From assembly GCA_016584305.1 (NCBI GenBank), contig JACEEZ010001805.1, forward strand, positions 225,841-289,840: a stretch of DNA of 64,000 bases, in the 5' to 3' direction. Below, one piece after another: positions 44,909 through 55,454 of this stretch. The notes under the pieces are model-generated. The model saw only the letters and a list, made by a program, of their open reading frames with translations. It did not search any database and was not told where the DNA came from. Made by a program: the position numbers and the translations under genes. How positions within the stretch are numbered: position 1 is the stretch's first letter; each line of letters begins with the position of its first letter. The stretch comes from Chionoecetes opilio. Its lineage: Eukaryota; Arthropoda; Malacostraca; Decapoda; Majidae.

Positions 44909-45507
44909 TAACGGCGTCAGCCCCGTACCGCCGCGGCCACGGGTACGGCGCGGGCCACAGTGGTCCATAGAAGCTAATCTCTGGGAAGCGGGACTCTAAC
45001 CTAGGATCAGCGCATCAAGGTATACCCTCGGTACGTCTCTGTAGTATTCAGCGGGAGACACTTACGAAAACACGTCAAAATATTCCATTTACCGGCATTA
45101 AACTATGATGTCATATATTTCAGGGAGAATATTACGCTGAAAGGCTAATATGGTGGCAATGTATCATCGTCCACCCTATATTTATCAATAGCAATATTCC
45201 TATTGTCACTAATAATTGTCACATAAATAAGGTATTTAAGGGTAAATCTCTCCTTATTTCCCATTAAATAAGTCTATATGGAAGTGAGCTAACTCTAATT
45301 TTCTCTACGTGTTAAACCACTCTCTATCTAAAAATTACATTGGAAGTGAGCTAGCTTTAATTTTCTCTACGTGTTAAAAGAGTTTCTCTAAGGGAAAATT
45401 TCAGCTTATTTACTCTTAATATGTCTGTATATCTGGGATAATAAGTAAACATGGCCGCCCAGTGGTTCCTGAACGCTGATTGGCTGACAACGTAGCTAGG
45501 AACTATT
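44909..45507. other. unassigned DNA
   Basis: No gene is seen. AAGTGAGCTA...TTTTCTCTACGTGTTAAA is tandemly repeated (about 45272-45322 and 45331-45382). Confidence 0.55.
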
Positions 45508-45790
45508 ATGGACAATAAGCAGTTTTACGCGTATAATCTGTAAATAAAAATACATTAGACATACATTAACTCTTATTTGTTTCTCAGATAGTGAATAGTT
45601 CCTGCATAAATGAGTTAAGAGACGAAATATAACCTTCTGTGCCAAATTTCTTCCTTTGCGCCTGTAGCTTCCTTTCCCCCATTCGTGGAGTAAACATTTT
45701 ACAAGCCTATATGACAGATTCACCAATCTATTTAGTACCAAAGAATGAATTCGGCATAAATAGGTGTCCAAGCTCGCTTCGCTCGTCTAG
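45508..45790 (-). repeat. hairpin-headed dispersed repeat, copy C (inverted)
   Basis: The complement matches copy B (TTACAGATTATACGCG, AACTCATTTATGCAGGAACT, GAAGAAATTTGGCACA). It also has copy A's ATTCTTTGGTACTAA segment and TAGATTGGTGAATCTGTCAT. Only one arm of the head hairpin (GTCCAAGCTCGCTTCGCTCG) is kept. Confidence 0.85.
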
Positions 45791-45861
45791 ATCAACATGT
45801 GGCATGTTTTCTTTAGTAATATTATTTTACTGGTTACTTTACTTTTAGTAGACACAGTATT

Positions 45862-45955
45862 TTAAGGTGAGGGTATTTAAAAAGTTGACTTTAGCCTGTG
45901 CGAGCTTGGACACGTTCCACATCTTTAGTGTGGACGTTTATTTCCTAGTTAAGCA
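45862..45955 (+). repeat. second module of the hairpin-headed repeat
   Basis: It matches 37205-37310 in plus orientation (GGGTATTTAAAAAGTTGACT...GTGCGAGCTTGGACACG...TTATTTCCTAGT), although the neighbouring first module is inverted here. Confidence 0.8.
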
Positions 45956-46249
45956 AATTTTATTGGGCGACATTCTTTGGATATCCAGAGAGGTAGTAGG
46001 CATATCTGTTAAAATATAGTTTTTTGGCTACATCATCTTCCCTCTTTTGTATGTTATGTATAAATATAGATCATAATTAAGCAGTAATATGAATGCACTT
46101 CTGGATCTAGCAAACACAGATATGATGAACCATTGTATCCGCAGGAAGGATTTTATGAATAAATATCTTGTCGCCCAGTGGCTTAAAATTGTCCTTACTG
46201 GGCGTCAATTTTTCATCACTGCATGGGAGACATTTTGGTCGCCCAGTTA

Positions 46250-47060
46250 TGATGTTAAAAAATACCAAGGCCATGGTATTCAAGGCCGCTGCCCCCCCGG
46301 TCTGTCCTCTACAGATACAGGGCATCAGGCTGGCTTGGACCCACGCCTTCCAGTACCTCGGAATGTGGCTTGACCGGGGCCTCCACTTCACTACTCAGGT
46401 CAAGTATCTGAGGGAGAGGGCTGAGACCAGGCTCAACGTCATGAGGGCCATGACGAGGACACACGCCGGGGCCACGTCATCAGTGCTGCGCCTCTTCTAC
46501 ATGCACACTGTGCGCGCCCTTGTAGACTACAGCGCGCCCGTGCTTGTCTCGTTATCGCTCACTCAGCAGAGGAAGTTAGAGGTCCTTCAGAACCGAGCTT
46601 TGAGGACCCTGCTGGGGGCACCGCGCTGGGCAAACACCCGCGTCATGCAGGCGGAGGCACGTTTGGTGCCCCTAGCCACCAGGGTTCGACAGATCGTGGC
46701 CTGTCGGGTGGCCAAGATCCTCTGCCAGGCAAGGGAGTCTGTCGCGCGGGACAGGCTGTGCAGGGTCTTGCCACAGGAGCAGCGTGACCTATCGCCGGGC
46801 AACACCTGGCTGCAGAGGGTGGCAGACGCCGCCATCCACCTCCTCCCCGGCCACACCCACCTGCTGCTGGACGGACCTGACCGCCCCGCTGTCAACTACG
46901 TCGCTCCGCCACCGTGGCAGCCCTCTGCCGCCCAGGTGATTATCGCCACACTGCCGGCCGCGAAGGCGTTGTGCACGCGAGAGGAGCTGAGGCAGCACGC
47001 CCTGCAGGCGGTGGCGCACGCCATGTTCCCAGCAGCGTCGCCCTGCAGGCGTTGGCGCAC
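46250..47060 (+). pseudogene. LINE post-RT region of the RNase H element
   Basis: The frame starting upstream at 46168 is element-derived from about 46250. It reads LKNTKAMVFKA, HAFQYLGMWLDRGLHFT, YLRERAETRLNVMRAMT and LFYMHTVRALVDYSAPVL, then LRTLLGAPRWA. These are the conserved thumb and connection motifs of I-type LINEs. Codons before 46250 (including ATG 46168) belong to unrelated flanking DNA. The frame leaves the real protein at an indel within 47010-47060. Confidence 0.85.
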
Positions 47061-47921
47061 GCCAATGTTCCCAGCAGCGTCGCGGTCGCTATCTACTACA
47101 CCGACGGCTCCGTTGACCCTGAGAGAGGCCGGACAGGTGCTGCGGTGGTTACGGGCGGTGAGGTGTTGTCCTGGAGGACACCCGACCATTGCTCCACGCT
47201 GCAGACGGAGCTGGTGGCGATAGAGCGCGCCCTACAGCACGCCCTGGGCCGACAGGAGGAGGTTGTGGTGATTCACACCGACTCCATGTCTGCCCTGCAG
47301 GTCCTACGGCAGCCCCGCACACCGATGGACAACGTGCAGCTCACCACCGCCATCCTGGGCCACATCCAGGGCCTCGCCGCGCAGGGGCGCTGCGTAAGGT
47401 TCAACTGGGTGCCCAGCCACATAGGCGTCCGTGGCAACGAGGCGGCCGATGAGGCGGCCCGGGAGGCCACCAGACATCCAGCGGTGGCCTTGACTGTCTT
47501 ACCCAGCATCCAAGGGGCCAAGGTACTGGCCAGACGCGCTGCCATCTGTGCCGCAGAGCAACAGTATCGCCAGCTGGTGCAGACATCGAGGCAGGCAGCC
47601 TGGCACAAACAAGCCACGAACAACAACGAGCCGTTACGCCCCGCCCAGCAGCTGTCCCGAGCCGAGGAGGTCGTTCTACACCGACTTCGGCTTGGCTACG
47701 TAACCCTGGATGAGCTGAGGGACGGGTTTGAGGAGCGGCCGTGTGAGCACTGTCCTCATATGACCCCCCACCCCCTGATCCACTACCTGCTTTCCTGCCC
47801 CGCTACAGAGCGGCTCAGACAGCGCGTCGGCCCGGAAAGCGCGGCCGCCCTCGTATGGCAGTTACAGAAAAATTTGCACCTACTGCTGGAGGTGGCGCGT
47901 GCCGCCCCACCCCCCCGATGA
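47030..47921 (+). pseudogene. LINE RNase H domain and C-terminal zinc motif
   Basis: In the 335-codon frame numbered from 46914, all expected RNase H residues are present: D64 (YYTDGS), E99 (LQTEL), D123 (HTDS), H169 (PSHIG) and D179 (NEAADE). After it, C278, C281, H291 and C296 (CX2C-X9-H-X4-C) form the C-terminal zinc motif. The first 45 or so codons of that frame are out of frame with the upstream part and are not real. The domain would degrade RNA in RNA:DNA hybrids during reverse transcription. Its intact residues suggest limited age, but with no RT it cannot act alone. Confidence 0.9.
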
Positions 47922-48120
47922 ACACTAAGGAGCGGGAGTGACCTCACGCCCCGCCCACCTGTGACCTGACTGTGGCTGCGGCTACAGCGGCGGGCTGATG
48001 CCCGCTCATTTATTACTGGCTTTATGTGTATGTATGGGTATGTGTATGTATGTGCATATGTATATGTATATGTATATATATTATGTAATAGATGTAAATA
48101 AAAAAAATAAAAAAATAAAA

Positions 48121-48318
48121 GGTGTGAAGGATAACGTGTAGCTACAAAAACACACACAAAGATGATCGAGAAACCTGCAACGGATAATCTAGTAGACTGA
48201 ATATAACCAAATAACACTGTATTAAACACTGTAACTTAAAATCACTGATGCTCAGACACACACACCTACCCTTGACGCCTGCCTACACACCCACCCCCTT
48301 CACACCCACACGTAATGT
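48121..48318. other. short unassigned gap between LINEs
   Basis: Nothing recognised. Confidence 0.5.
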
Positions 48319-48740
48319 ACATAAGAACATAAGAAAATAAGGAAGCCACAAGAGGCCGCGAGACCAACACGAGGTAGTTCCTGTTACTTAACACTACCTA
48401 CATCCACTTCTCTTCCCCATCCATGAATTTATCCAGACTCTTTTTAAAGATCCCTATTGACTCCGCACTGACCACCTGACGACTGAGTTCATTCCAATCA
48501 TTCACCACCCTATTTGTGAACCAGTTTTTCCCTATTTCCTTTTTAAATCTACTATTTTCCAGCTTGAATCCGTTACTTCTTGTTCTACCCTGCTTACTAG
48601 CCGTAAGAACTTTTCCTACATCGCCTTTATTGTATCCCTTTAACCACTTAAAAACTTCTATTAGATCGCCCCTTACTTTACGCCTCTCGAGTGAGTGTAA
48701 ATTTAATATCTTTAATCTCTTCTTAAAACTAAAGTTACGC
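48319..48740 (-). mobile_element. 5'-truncated 3' end of the CR1/Jockey-like LINE
   Basis: A 114-codon open frame (48742-48398) matches the C-terminus of the element at 55.4-56.9 kb: HSLERRKVRGDLIEVFKWLK, GRTRSNGFKLEN, IGKNWFTNRVVNDWN and LDKFMDGEEKWM. The 3' UTR and the ACATAAGAACATAAG end (complement of the TTATGTTCTTATGT tail) are complete at 48319. The 5' truncation is at about 48740. It is open throughout and thus not old. Confidence 0.9.
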
Positions 48741-49690
48741 ACACATTCTCACACGAGTAAAGGATGAGGGTTTCCTATCGACTTGCCGCATGCCGTTGGT
48801 GGTTTGACAGACAGCCTTACAGACGATAATTTCATATCAGCTTTCACATTTTTTTTCTTCTCAATAACTTCACTAATAATTACTAGACAGATGGCGTGCC
48901 AGTGTGCGGGTGAACTAGGAGAAACCTCAATCAATTTTTTTTTATGATTGATTGATTGATAAAAAATATAAAAATAGTGCAAGTAGGCCTATATTTTTGA
49001 TTTACTGGGACTTTGACCTACTGTGTCCTGAAGGTGTTCTAGCTGCCACCAAGGTACGCATTGGCGGGAAAGTAACCTTACGCCTTGCACCTCAATGGCT
49101 ACGGCTAGATTGGTGACAGCAATTAAAGCAACACCTGTATTGGTGTTGCTTCTTAATCCTCCTCCCCTATTTTCTTTTATCCTCATTTGTTTTTATTTTA
49201 TCTCATATTTATCTGTCTATCACCTTTTTTTATTCTCGTTTTATCTTCTCCCTTTCATTATTCCTTTATGTTTTATTTATGATTAATTATTCTACTTCCT
49301 TTTTGTAATCTCTAAATTAACGGTTTGGGTGGGTTGTTGTGATGGGGGTGGTTGGTGGTTCAGAACTGGAGAAGAAAGAAGGGAAAAAAGGTTTATAAAA
49401 GAAAAAGAAGGGTAGGGGGGAAAGGAGAAAAGAAGAGTTTGGAGAAAGAAAAATAGAAAGGAGAGAAAGGAAGGGACTTTAATCCACTCTTCTAATTTCA
49501 CTGCTTTATCCAAAACTCGCCCATGCGCCGTCGGTCCACGTCCGACCCTCTGCTCCTAATTTACTTAATCCTCCAATCTTTTTTTCTTCTTTTTTCTTCT
49601 CCTCTGCTCCTCCTTTTCTAATTGGACTCTATTCTCGCCTTTTAAATTAAAGAGGGCGTCATTATCGGGTTCAAAAACTTCCTTGTTTTT
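48741..49690. other. unassigned AT-rich DNA
   Basis: No supported gene. There is a GATTGATTGATTGAT run at about 48945. Confidence 0.5.
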
Positions 49691-50345
49691 CTTGAAAATT
49701 CCCTCTCTAAAATTCTGCACCTCTCTCTCTTCTCTCTTATCCTCTCCTTTCTCTCTTTTCTCTCCTTCTCTCGCTCCTTCTCTCTCTCTCTCGTTCCTCT
49801 CGTCTTCTCTTCCTTCTCTCTTCTCTCTTCCTCCTCTCTCCCCCCTGTTTTCCCATCCTCGCTCTCGCCCCTCTCGTCTCCCCTCCCCTCCTCTCATTTT
49901 CTCTCTCTCCTTCTTCACCTCCCTTCCTCTCTCTTTCTGTCCTCCTCCTCTCTCCTCCTTCTTTCCTCTCCCTTCTCTCTCTCTCCCACCCTCTATTCCT
50001 CTCTCTCTCCCCTCCCCTCTAAAACCTTTCCTTTCTGTTCTTCCCGTTCCCTTTTCTCCACCCTCTCCCCCCTCTCCTCTTCCTCTTACTCTCCTCTCTT
50101 CTCTCTCCCTCTCTCTCTCTCTTCTCCCCTCATCTTCTCTCGCCTCTCTCTCCCTCTCTCCTCCCTCTCTCTCTTTTTCCCCTCGACCCTCCTCTCCTCC
50201 TCATCTTCCTCTCTCCTCTATTCTCTCTCTCTCCCGTCCTCTCCCCTCTCTCTCTCCTTTTCTCTCCTCTCCCCCTCCCCTCAAGTCCTTCTCTTCTCCC
50301 CCTCTCTCTCTTCAATCTCTCTCTCTCTCTCTTCCACACACAAAA
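49690..50345. repeat. long polypyrimidine tract (CT-rich)
   Basis: Over 600 bases that are almost purely C and T on the plus strand, irregular and not a simple repeat, ending in ACACACAAAAACACACAC. The 239-codon Ser/Leu/Pro frame over it is spurious. Such a tract can form triplex DNA. Confidence 0.85.
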
Positions 50346-51180
50346 ACACACACACACACTCTTTTCTTAAATTGTCCCCGGAATTTTGAGTATGCCCTTT
50401 AATCTTCCTTATAAGCGCAATAAAGATTTAGTTATTATCAATTCACTGATTATGACTTCTTCTTCATCCTCCTCCCCCTTCCCTCCTCCATTATAAATAG
50501 TTTCCTACTGCTAAACTTATAGTTCCCTGCACGCCACGTCTCCCCTGCCTCTCTTCACTCACTCTACAAGTCTTCTTTCATCCCCAAACCCGTAATGGCT
50601 CCTATTTTTCACTATCGTCAACCTTCGCCTTGGGTCACCCCTCTCTCTCTCCTTTATTTTTCCCTCGTGTACCTTCCGTGTCCCTTTGTGCTCCTCCTTC
50701 GTGCTTTCCTCTATCCCCTCCTCCCATCCTTCCTTTTCTGCACGTCCATGTCGCCCTTTTCCATCCTTCATATTTGCATCCTATGGGGTTTACTTACCCC
50801 CAAATAAATCCTCCCTTCTTTTATCTTCCTTTGTACTTCTAATTAAATCACCTGTTTCTTCATTCCACCCTCTTTCCCCCAGTTCCTTTTTCCCTTCAGT
50901 TCCTCATCTGCCTTATTCTCGCCCTTCTGACCGACCCTCACTCACATTCCCACATCCTTCCCCCGCCTCGCCCGGACTCTCAATCCCCCCGTAAAACGCC
51001 AGCCAGGGCTGAGGCGTCTTTTCCCCCCGGCTTCCCAAGAGGCAATCAGCTGAACCACACACCGCTGTCCCCCCACTGATGGCCCCACATCCGTCTGGCT
51101 CAGTGCTCACGCTAAGACGGACCCGAGAAGCGGATTTGGATCATGCCCTTGTGTCCAGTTCACGCCCCCACGCCCCCCCC
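50346..51180. other. unassigned pyrimidine-rich DNA
   Basis: No gene is recognised. The C/T bias continues in weaker form to about 51000. Confidence 0.5.
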
Positions 51181-51295
51181 AAAAAACACCTCCACACACA
51201 CCACACACACAAAACACACACACACACACACCCCCAACAAAAACCCCAACACACAACAACACACACCACACACACAACACACAACACACACACAA
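51181..51295. repeat. CA / CAA / ACAC compound microsatellite
   Basis: ACACAC runs alternate with CCCAAAAACAC-type segments. The Thr/His frames are spurious. Confidence 0.85.
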
Positions 51296-51545
51296 GGGCA
51301 CTTATGGCAATTGTATTATAGTGGATATTTCCTACGCTTGTTCTGCGTCGGGAGGATTCCCTGCGCCGCCGCCAAGCTCCCGGGGCGCCATGACAAGGCC
51401 TGGCTCACTCCGCCCTCAGGAAGAAGTATCAGATTTTTTGTTTCGCATGACCGGGAATACTGGCGCTGCGTTCTTTATCAAAAAAATGATCTCAAGAATT
51501 CGTGCTTTGCCTTCAGTCGTTTGTCGAAAAAGATGGGTTTTGTTT
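51296..51545. other. unassigned DNA
   Basis: Nothing recognised. Confidence 0.5.
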
Positions 51546-51590
51546 TTTTCTTTTTTTTTTTTTTCTCTCTCTCTCTCTCTCTCCTCCCCT

Positions 51591-51679
<89 letters not shown>
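51546..51679. repeat. poly-T then (CT)n microsatellite
   Basis: A T-rich run to 51563, then CT with CCC interruptions to 51679. Confidence 0.95.
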
Positions 51680-51681
<2 letters not shown>

Positions 51682-52802
51682 ATTTTCAAAATTTTTTCAA
51701 TTAAAATAAATATGCTCGGTAAAAGATGGTAGGGGGGAGCTCGCTATCCTACCTTCCCTCGCCTCCCTAACCCGCCCAAACACAACACAACACAACACAA
51801 CAACACAGCCTCGGACCCTTTATAACCCCTTACGACAGCCTCACCCTGACCCGGCCTCCTAATCAGATTAAGGCTATTTCCTTTTCGCCGGGTCTGCTTG
51901 TCCCTTGTCCCGTGGAACGCCTGGGCGGGGAAGTACTACCACCTATAAAAAAAGGGACACCCGAATTTGGGAGCATATACACAGGAATTTATAACAAGGG
52001 ATCACCGAATGCAGCATTACCGTACCACCCCCTCCTTCTCATTGTCTCTTTCCCCCCCATGATATAAAGAGGACTATATTAACTTATAAACATTAGCTTC
52101 ATAATCGTTCCCAATGTAAATCGCAGAATAATATTCGACATTCGCACACTACATAAGGAGTCCCGCAAACAATAGCGTAACAAACAAAACGTATTATTAT
52201 TCCGACGGAGATTATATTTAAGAAAAGATACATAATTAGTTCGTCGACTTGTATTAGATCCGATGCCGAAAAGTATACTATAATGCACGCTAAGGGCACG
52301 AGGGAGGGAAGGAACAGGAGAACCTCGCAGCCTGTTTGGGGTATTGGGGGCCCTGCAATGCTGGTTCGGCAGAGAAGGGAGGAGGGGGGAATATGAGGAA
52401 AGCAGGGCCCCGCAGGATGGACGCGTGCAGGCCATCATTAAGCTAATTACACAGACCATTCACCGCGATCAGAGGGGGGAAGGAACTAATCACGTGCCAA
52501 GTTCTGAGGGGCGGCACACAGATGTTAATTTGTTCTTTACTGCCCAGCGAAGGCCCGACCGAAAAAAGGGGCCCTTTGTTGCCCTTAACCACCCTCCGCC
52601 CGCACTTATTGTGGTGATCAGGGCGTCTCGCTTTACATAGAAATGAAGAGTTTGCTTATTGCGTCTCGAAGGATGATATTTAAGACAATGCCCGCGGGTT
52701 TCGATTGCTTGTAAAGAGAGATGTCGAAGTGATAATTATAGCCAAAATTGAAAGGGTTGGTGAAGGTCGAACATCTTCGAAGAGCTTTAATTAGAGTGGA
52801 AA
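51680..52802. other. unassigned DNA
   Basis: No supported gene. ACACAACACAACACAAC occurs at about 51780-51805. Confidence 0.5.
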
Positions 52803-52814
52803 ACACACACACAC

Positions 52815-53065
52815 ACACCCAGACCGGCGATGTCGGTGACAGCGTGCCGGGCTTCCCATTCTGTGGGTAGGCGTTCGAAAACCTCGCGCTCCCGGGATTT
52901 TTCACTGACAATTCGGGCCGGTTACTGTCCCCCTTGACAAGGGATGGTTTGTGGTGTGTGAGGGCCCAGCTTGCCAAAGATCGGGAATTTTGGCTCCAAG
53001 CTGCACTGAGAGGGGAAAAATGGCGATCGCGAGCCGCTCGCGTGGGCAAGACAAAATGGGGGAAA
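52815..53065 (+). repeat. tRNA-derived SINE (family 1), plus strand
   Basis: The diverged tRNA-like head (CGTGCCGGGCTTCCCATTCTGTG, then GGCGTTCGAAAAC) is followed by the shared body: GGTTACTGTCCCCCTTGACA, GTGTGTGAGGGCCC, ATGGCGATCGCGAGCC. The A box is poor and the B box imperfect, so it is probably old. CA repeats lie on both sides (52803-52818 and 53067-53081). Confidence 0.8.
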
Positions 53066-53081
53066 ACACACACGCACACAC

Positions 53082-55454
53082 TTTTAAAAAATTATAATTT
53101 TTTGTAGGTTTCGTTTTTACTATTTTCCCATACCACCCCTCCTTCATTTAACTTGTTTTTCCTTCTCCTCTTCTTCTTTTATCCCCCTGCTTCTTTATCT
53201 CTTTTCCTTCTCCTCGTGTCCCCGTGCCGTGCCTCCCGTCACCCGTCCTCACTCTGATAGTCCCAAAAACGTCCATCCACTAACAAAGGGTTGACAGCTT
53301 CGGGAAAAGTTTTCATGAGTTCAGTGAGTAAGTGAGGCTTTTTGCGGGCAACCCACCAGCCCCTTTAAAACCTTCGTACACCCCTCCTCTCCCAACAGGA
53401 AACCCTTTATTTTTCAATCCCAAAATCCGCGTTCCTCCTCCCTGATCCATACACACTCTACTCAACCCTCCAGTGGGTCACCAAAATTCGCCCTTTTCAA
53501 AATTCCACACTTCCCCCTAAAAAACCCCTCATTCGCCCTTTTCAGACATGACCATTCGCTCCTCTCAACACACATCCTTTCTTTATCTCCTTATATCTCA
53601 CACTATACCCACTCCACCTCTCAAAACCACCCTCCCTCTCTCCTCTTTTAACACATTCCCAAACCCAACCTCTCAAACACACCCCTTCACCCTCTCAAAA
53701 CTATCCCCCTCATCCCTCAATGACTTAACACACGCGACGAAATAGTGGCAGCGCCGGGGGGGGGAAATCATCCAGAGCGGGTGATGAACTTTTTGTGGGC
53801 GCTCACTTTTCCTAGAAAATCACATTTTTCCTTTGGGAAAAACTAGAATAAAGAGACTACGCGTGCCGCGTAAGGGGGAAAGGGGGAGGACGAAGGGAAT
53901 AGAGGGGTTAATTAAGGGAGAGAAAGAATAAAAGTAAAATAACAGCGAACAAAAGGGTGTAAAAAAAAAACAAAAAAAAAATACACCAAAAAGAAAATTG
54001 AAAAGAGAAAATGGCAAGTGAAAAAAAGGGGAAAAATTGGAGTTTTATACAGCAAAAAATTTTTTTTTTTCTCTACCGTGTTACTGAAAACCAAAAGTTT
54101 TTTGCTCGGGTCAAGGAAAATGGGCAAACACACGGGGTATTTGCCATTTTCCTGTTGTCAGCCTTTTCTACAGGGCACAAACATGAAAAAACCTTCCCTT
54201 CTTTTTGGTCATTGCAGCAAAGGGTGGCTGGAAGTCTATTTGGGGAGTGTCTATTTACCCCCCATTGGGGGAAACTTTTCTAGTGTCTGTGCAATCGGCT
54301 AGGATGCTTGGGTTTTTATTAATTTTAGATATTATGGCCCCCCTCATTGGTGAATAATTAGCATAATAGGGGATGGGCTATGACGTATCCCTGCCTGACT
54401 TGAGAGACATGAAGCAGACATAAAACTCCTAATCCCCTTTGAAGTCTCTAAAGTAAAAATCCCCCGTACCGGTATGAAAATGGAATCACTCACGAGCCAC
54501 TGCTACCCCCTCTACTGCAACTCCCTATGGTCTACTCCCCCCTCAAAAACCCCTTAATTTTGGGCCCCCTATTTAAGTCCCTCCTTCCCTTTTTCCCAAA
54601 AAAAAAAAAACGGGGAAAAACCTTTAAAATTTTTGAAAAAAAGACAAAAAGCAGGACCAACAAAAAAAAACAAAAAAAAACAAAATTTTTAATCTTTTTT
54701 CCCACTTTTAAAAATTCTCCCTTTCCTTCCCCCCCCTTCGTTTTTTTCCGTCTCCTGACCAAAAACCCAAAACCCCCCCCCAAAAAAAAAAAAGGGAAAA
54801 CATACGTGTTCAGGAAAAGTGCAGTGCTGAGGAAAACCGTGGGTGGCTCAGATATGGAGGAAGAAGAATATCGGATATGAAGCAAGAAAGATAGTAACAT
54901 AATAAAAAGTGGGTAAAATTTTTCTTCCCCATTTCCCTCGAGAAGCCAAGAAAATGAGCGAGACGGATCTGGCAAGTGAAATACCAGAAATATGCAAAAA
55001 TAAGTCAAATACTAATTTCAAAGTTCTTAACTAAGTCATAAAAAAAACATTATAGAAATTGACAAAATTGTCATTTTGACGCAGTGAACAAAAGCTTTAC
55101 CGAAGATTTACTTGCAATTATTTTGGTAGAGAGAGAGAAAGAGAGAGAAAGAGAAAGAGAAAAAAAAATCTAAAGTATAAAAACAAGTGATAGCAATGAG
55201 GGACAGGCAGACTAAAGAAAAAACCATTATATGATACGACAGAAGTGAAAAAAGAAAGTGTTCGAAGGATGAGTAGCAATTTGTGACAAGGTGAAAGGAG
55301 GGCAAGAGAGAGAGAGAGACGAGAGGAGAATGCCATTTCCCACGCCTGTGTATGATGATCCATCAACTTTCCTTCGCTAAGCAGAACAGGATCCGTCGCA
55401 GCATCACAGCACAGCACTCACATTAACTCACTGCTATTCTCTCTCATATTGCTA
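53082..55454. other. unassigned, homopolymer-stepped DNA
   Basis: No gene is recognised. From about 53260 to 54860 the sequence is a chain of homopolymer blocks (AAAA, CCCC, TTTT, GGGG), for example AAAAAAAAAAAACGGGGAAA at about 54600 and CCCCCCCCC then AAAAAAAAAAAA at about 54775. GAGA runs occur at about 55128-55165 and 55306. Composition differs from the flanks, and base-calling or assembly error is possible. Confidence 0.55.

Larger units (their letters stand above)
46250..48120 (+). mobile_element. RNase H-bearing LINE (I/Jockey-type), 5'-truncated
   Basis: Only the 3' half remains: post-RT thumb region, RNase H domain and C-terminal zinc motif. A short 3' UTR ends in TATGTATATG repeats and a TAAAAAAAATAAAAAAATAAAA tail of the kind left by target-primed insertion. 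The truncation is near 46250, just before MLKNTKAMVF. The element is GC-rich, in sharp contrast to its flanks and to the other LINEs, so it probably arrived more recently. It has one main frame break near 47020-47060. Confidence 0.9.

Noticed and set aside
46089..46250. Start of the RNase H LINE protein at ATG 46168
   Set aside because: Recognisable element sequence begins only near 46250; upstream codons are AT-rich flank joined by truncation.
49683..50402. 239-codon Ser/Leu/Pro-rich open frame
   Set aside because: It lies over a polypyrimidine tract and has no domain or non-repetitive segment.
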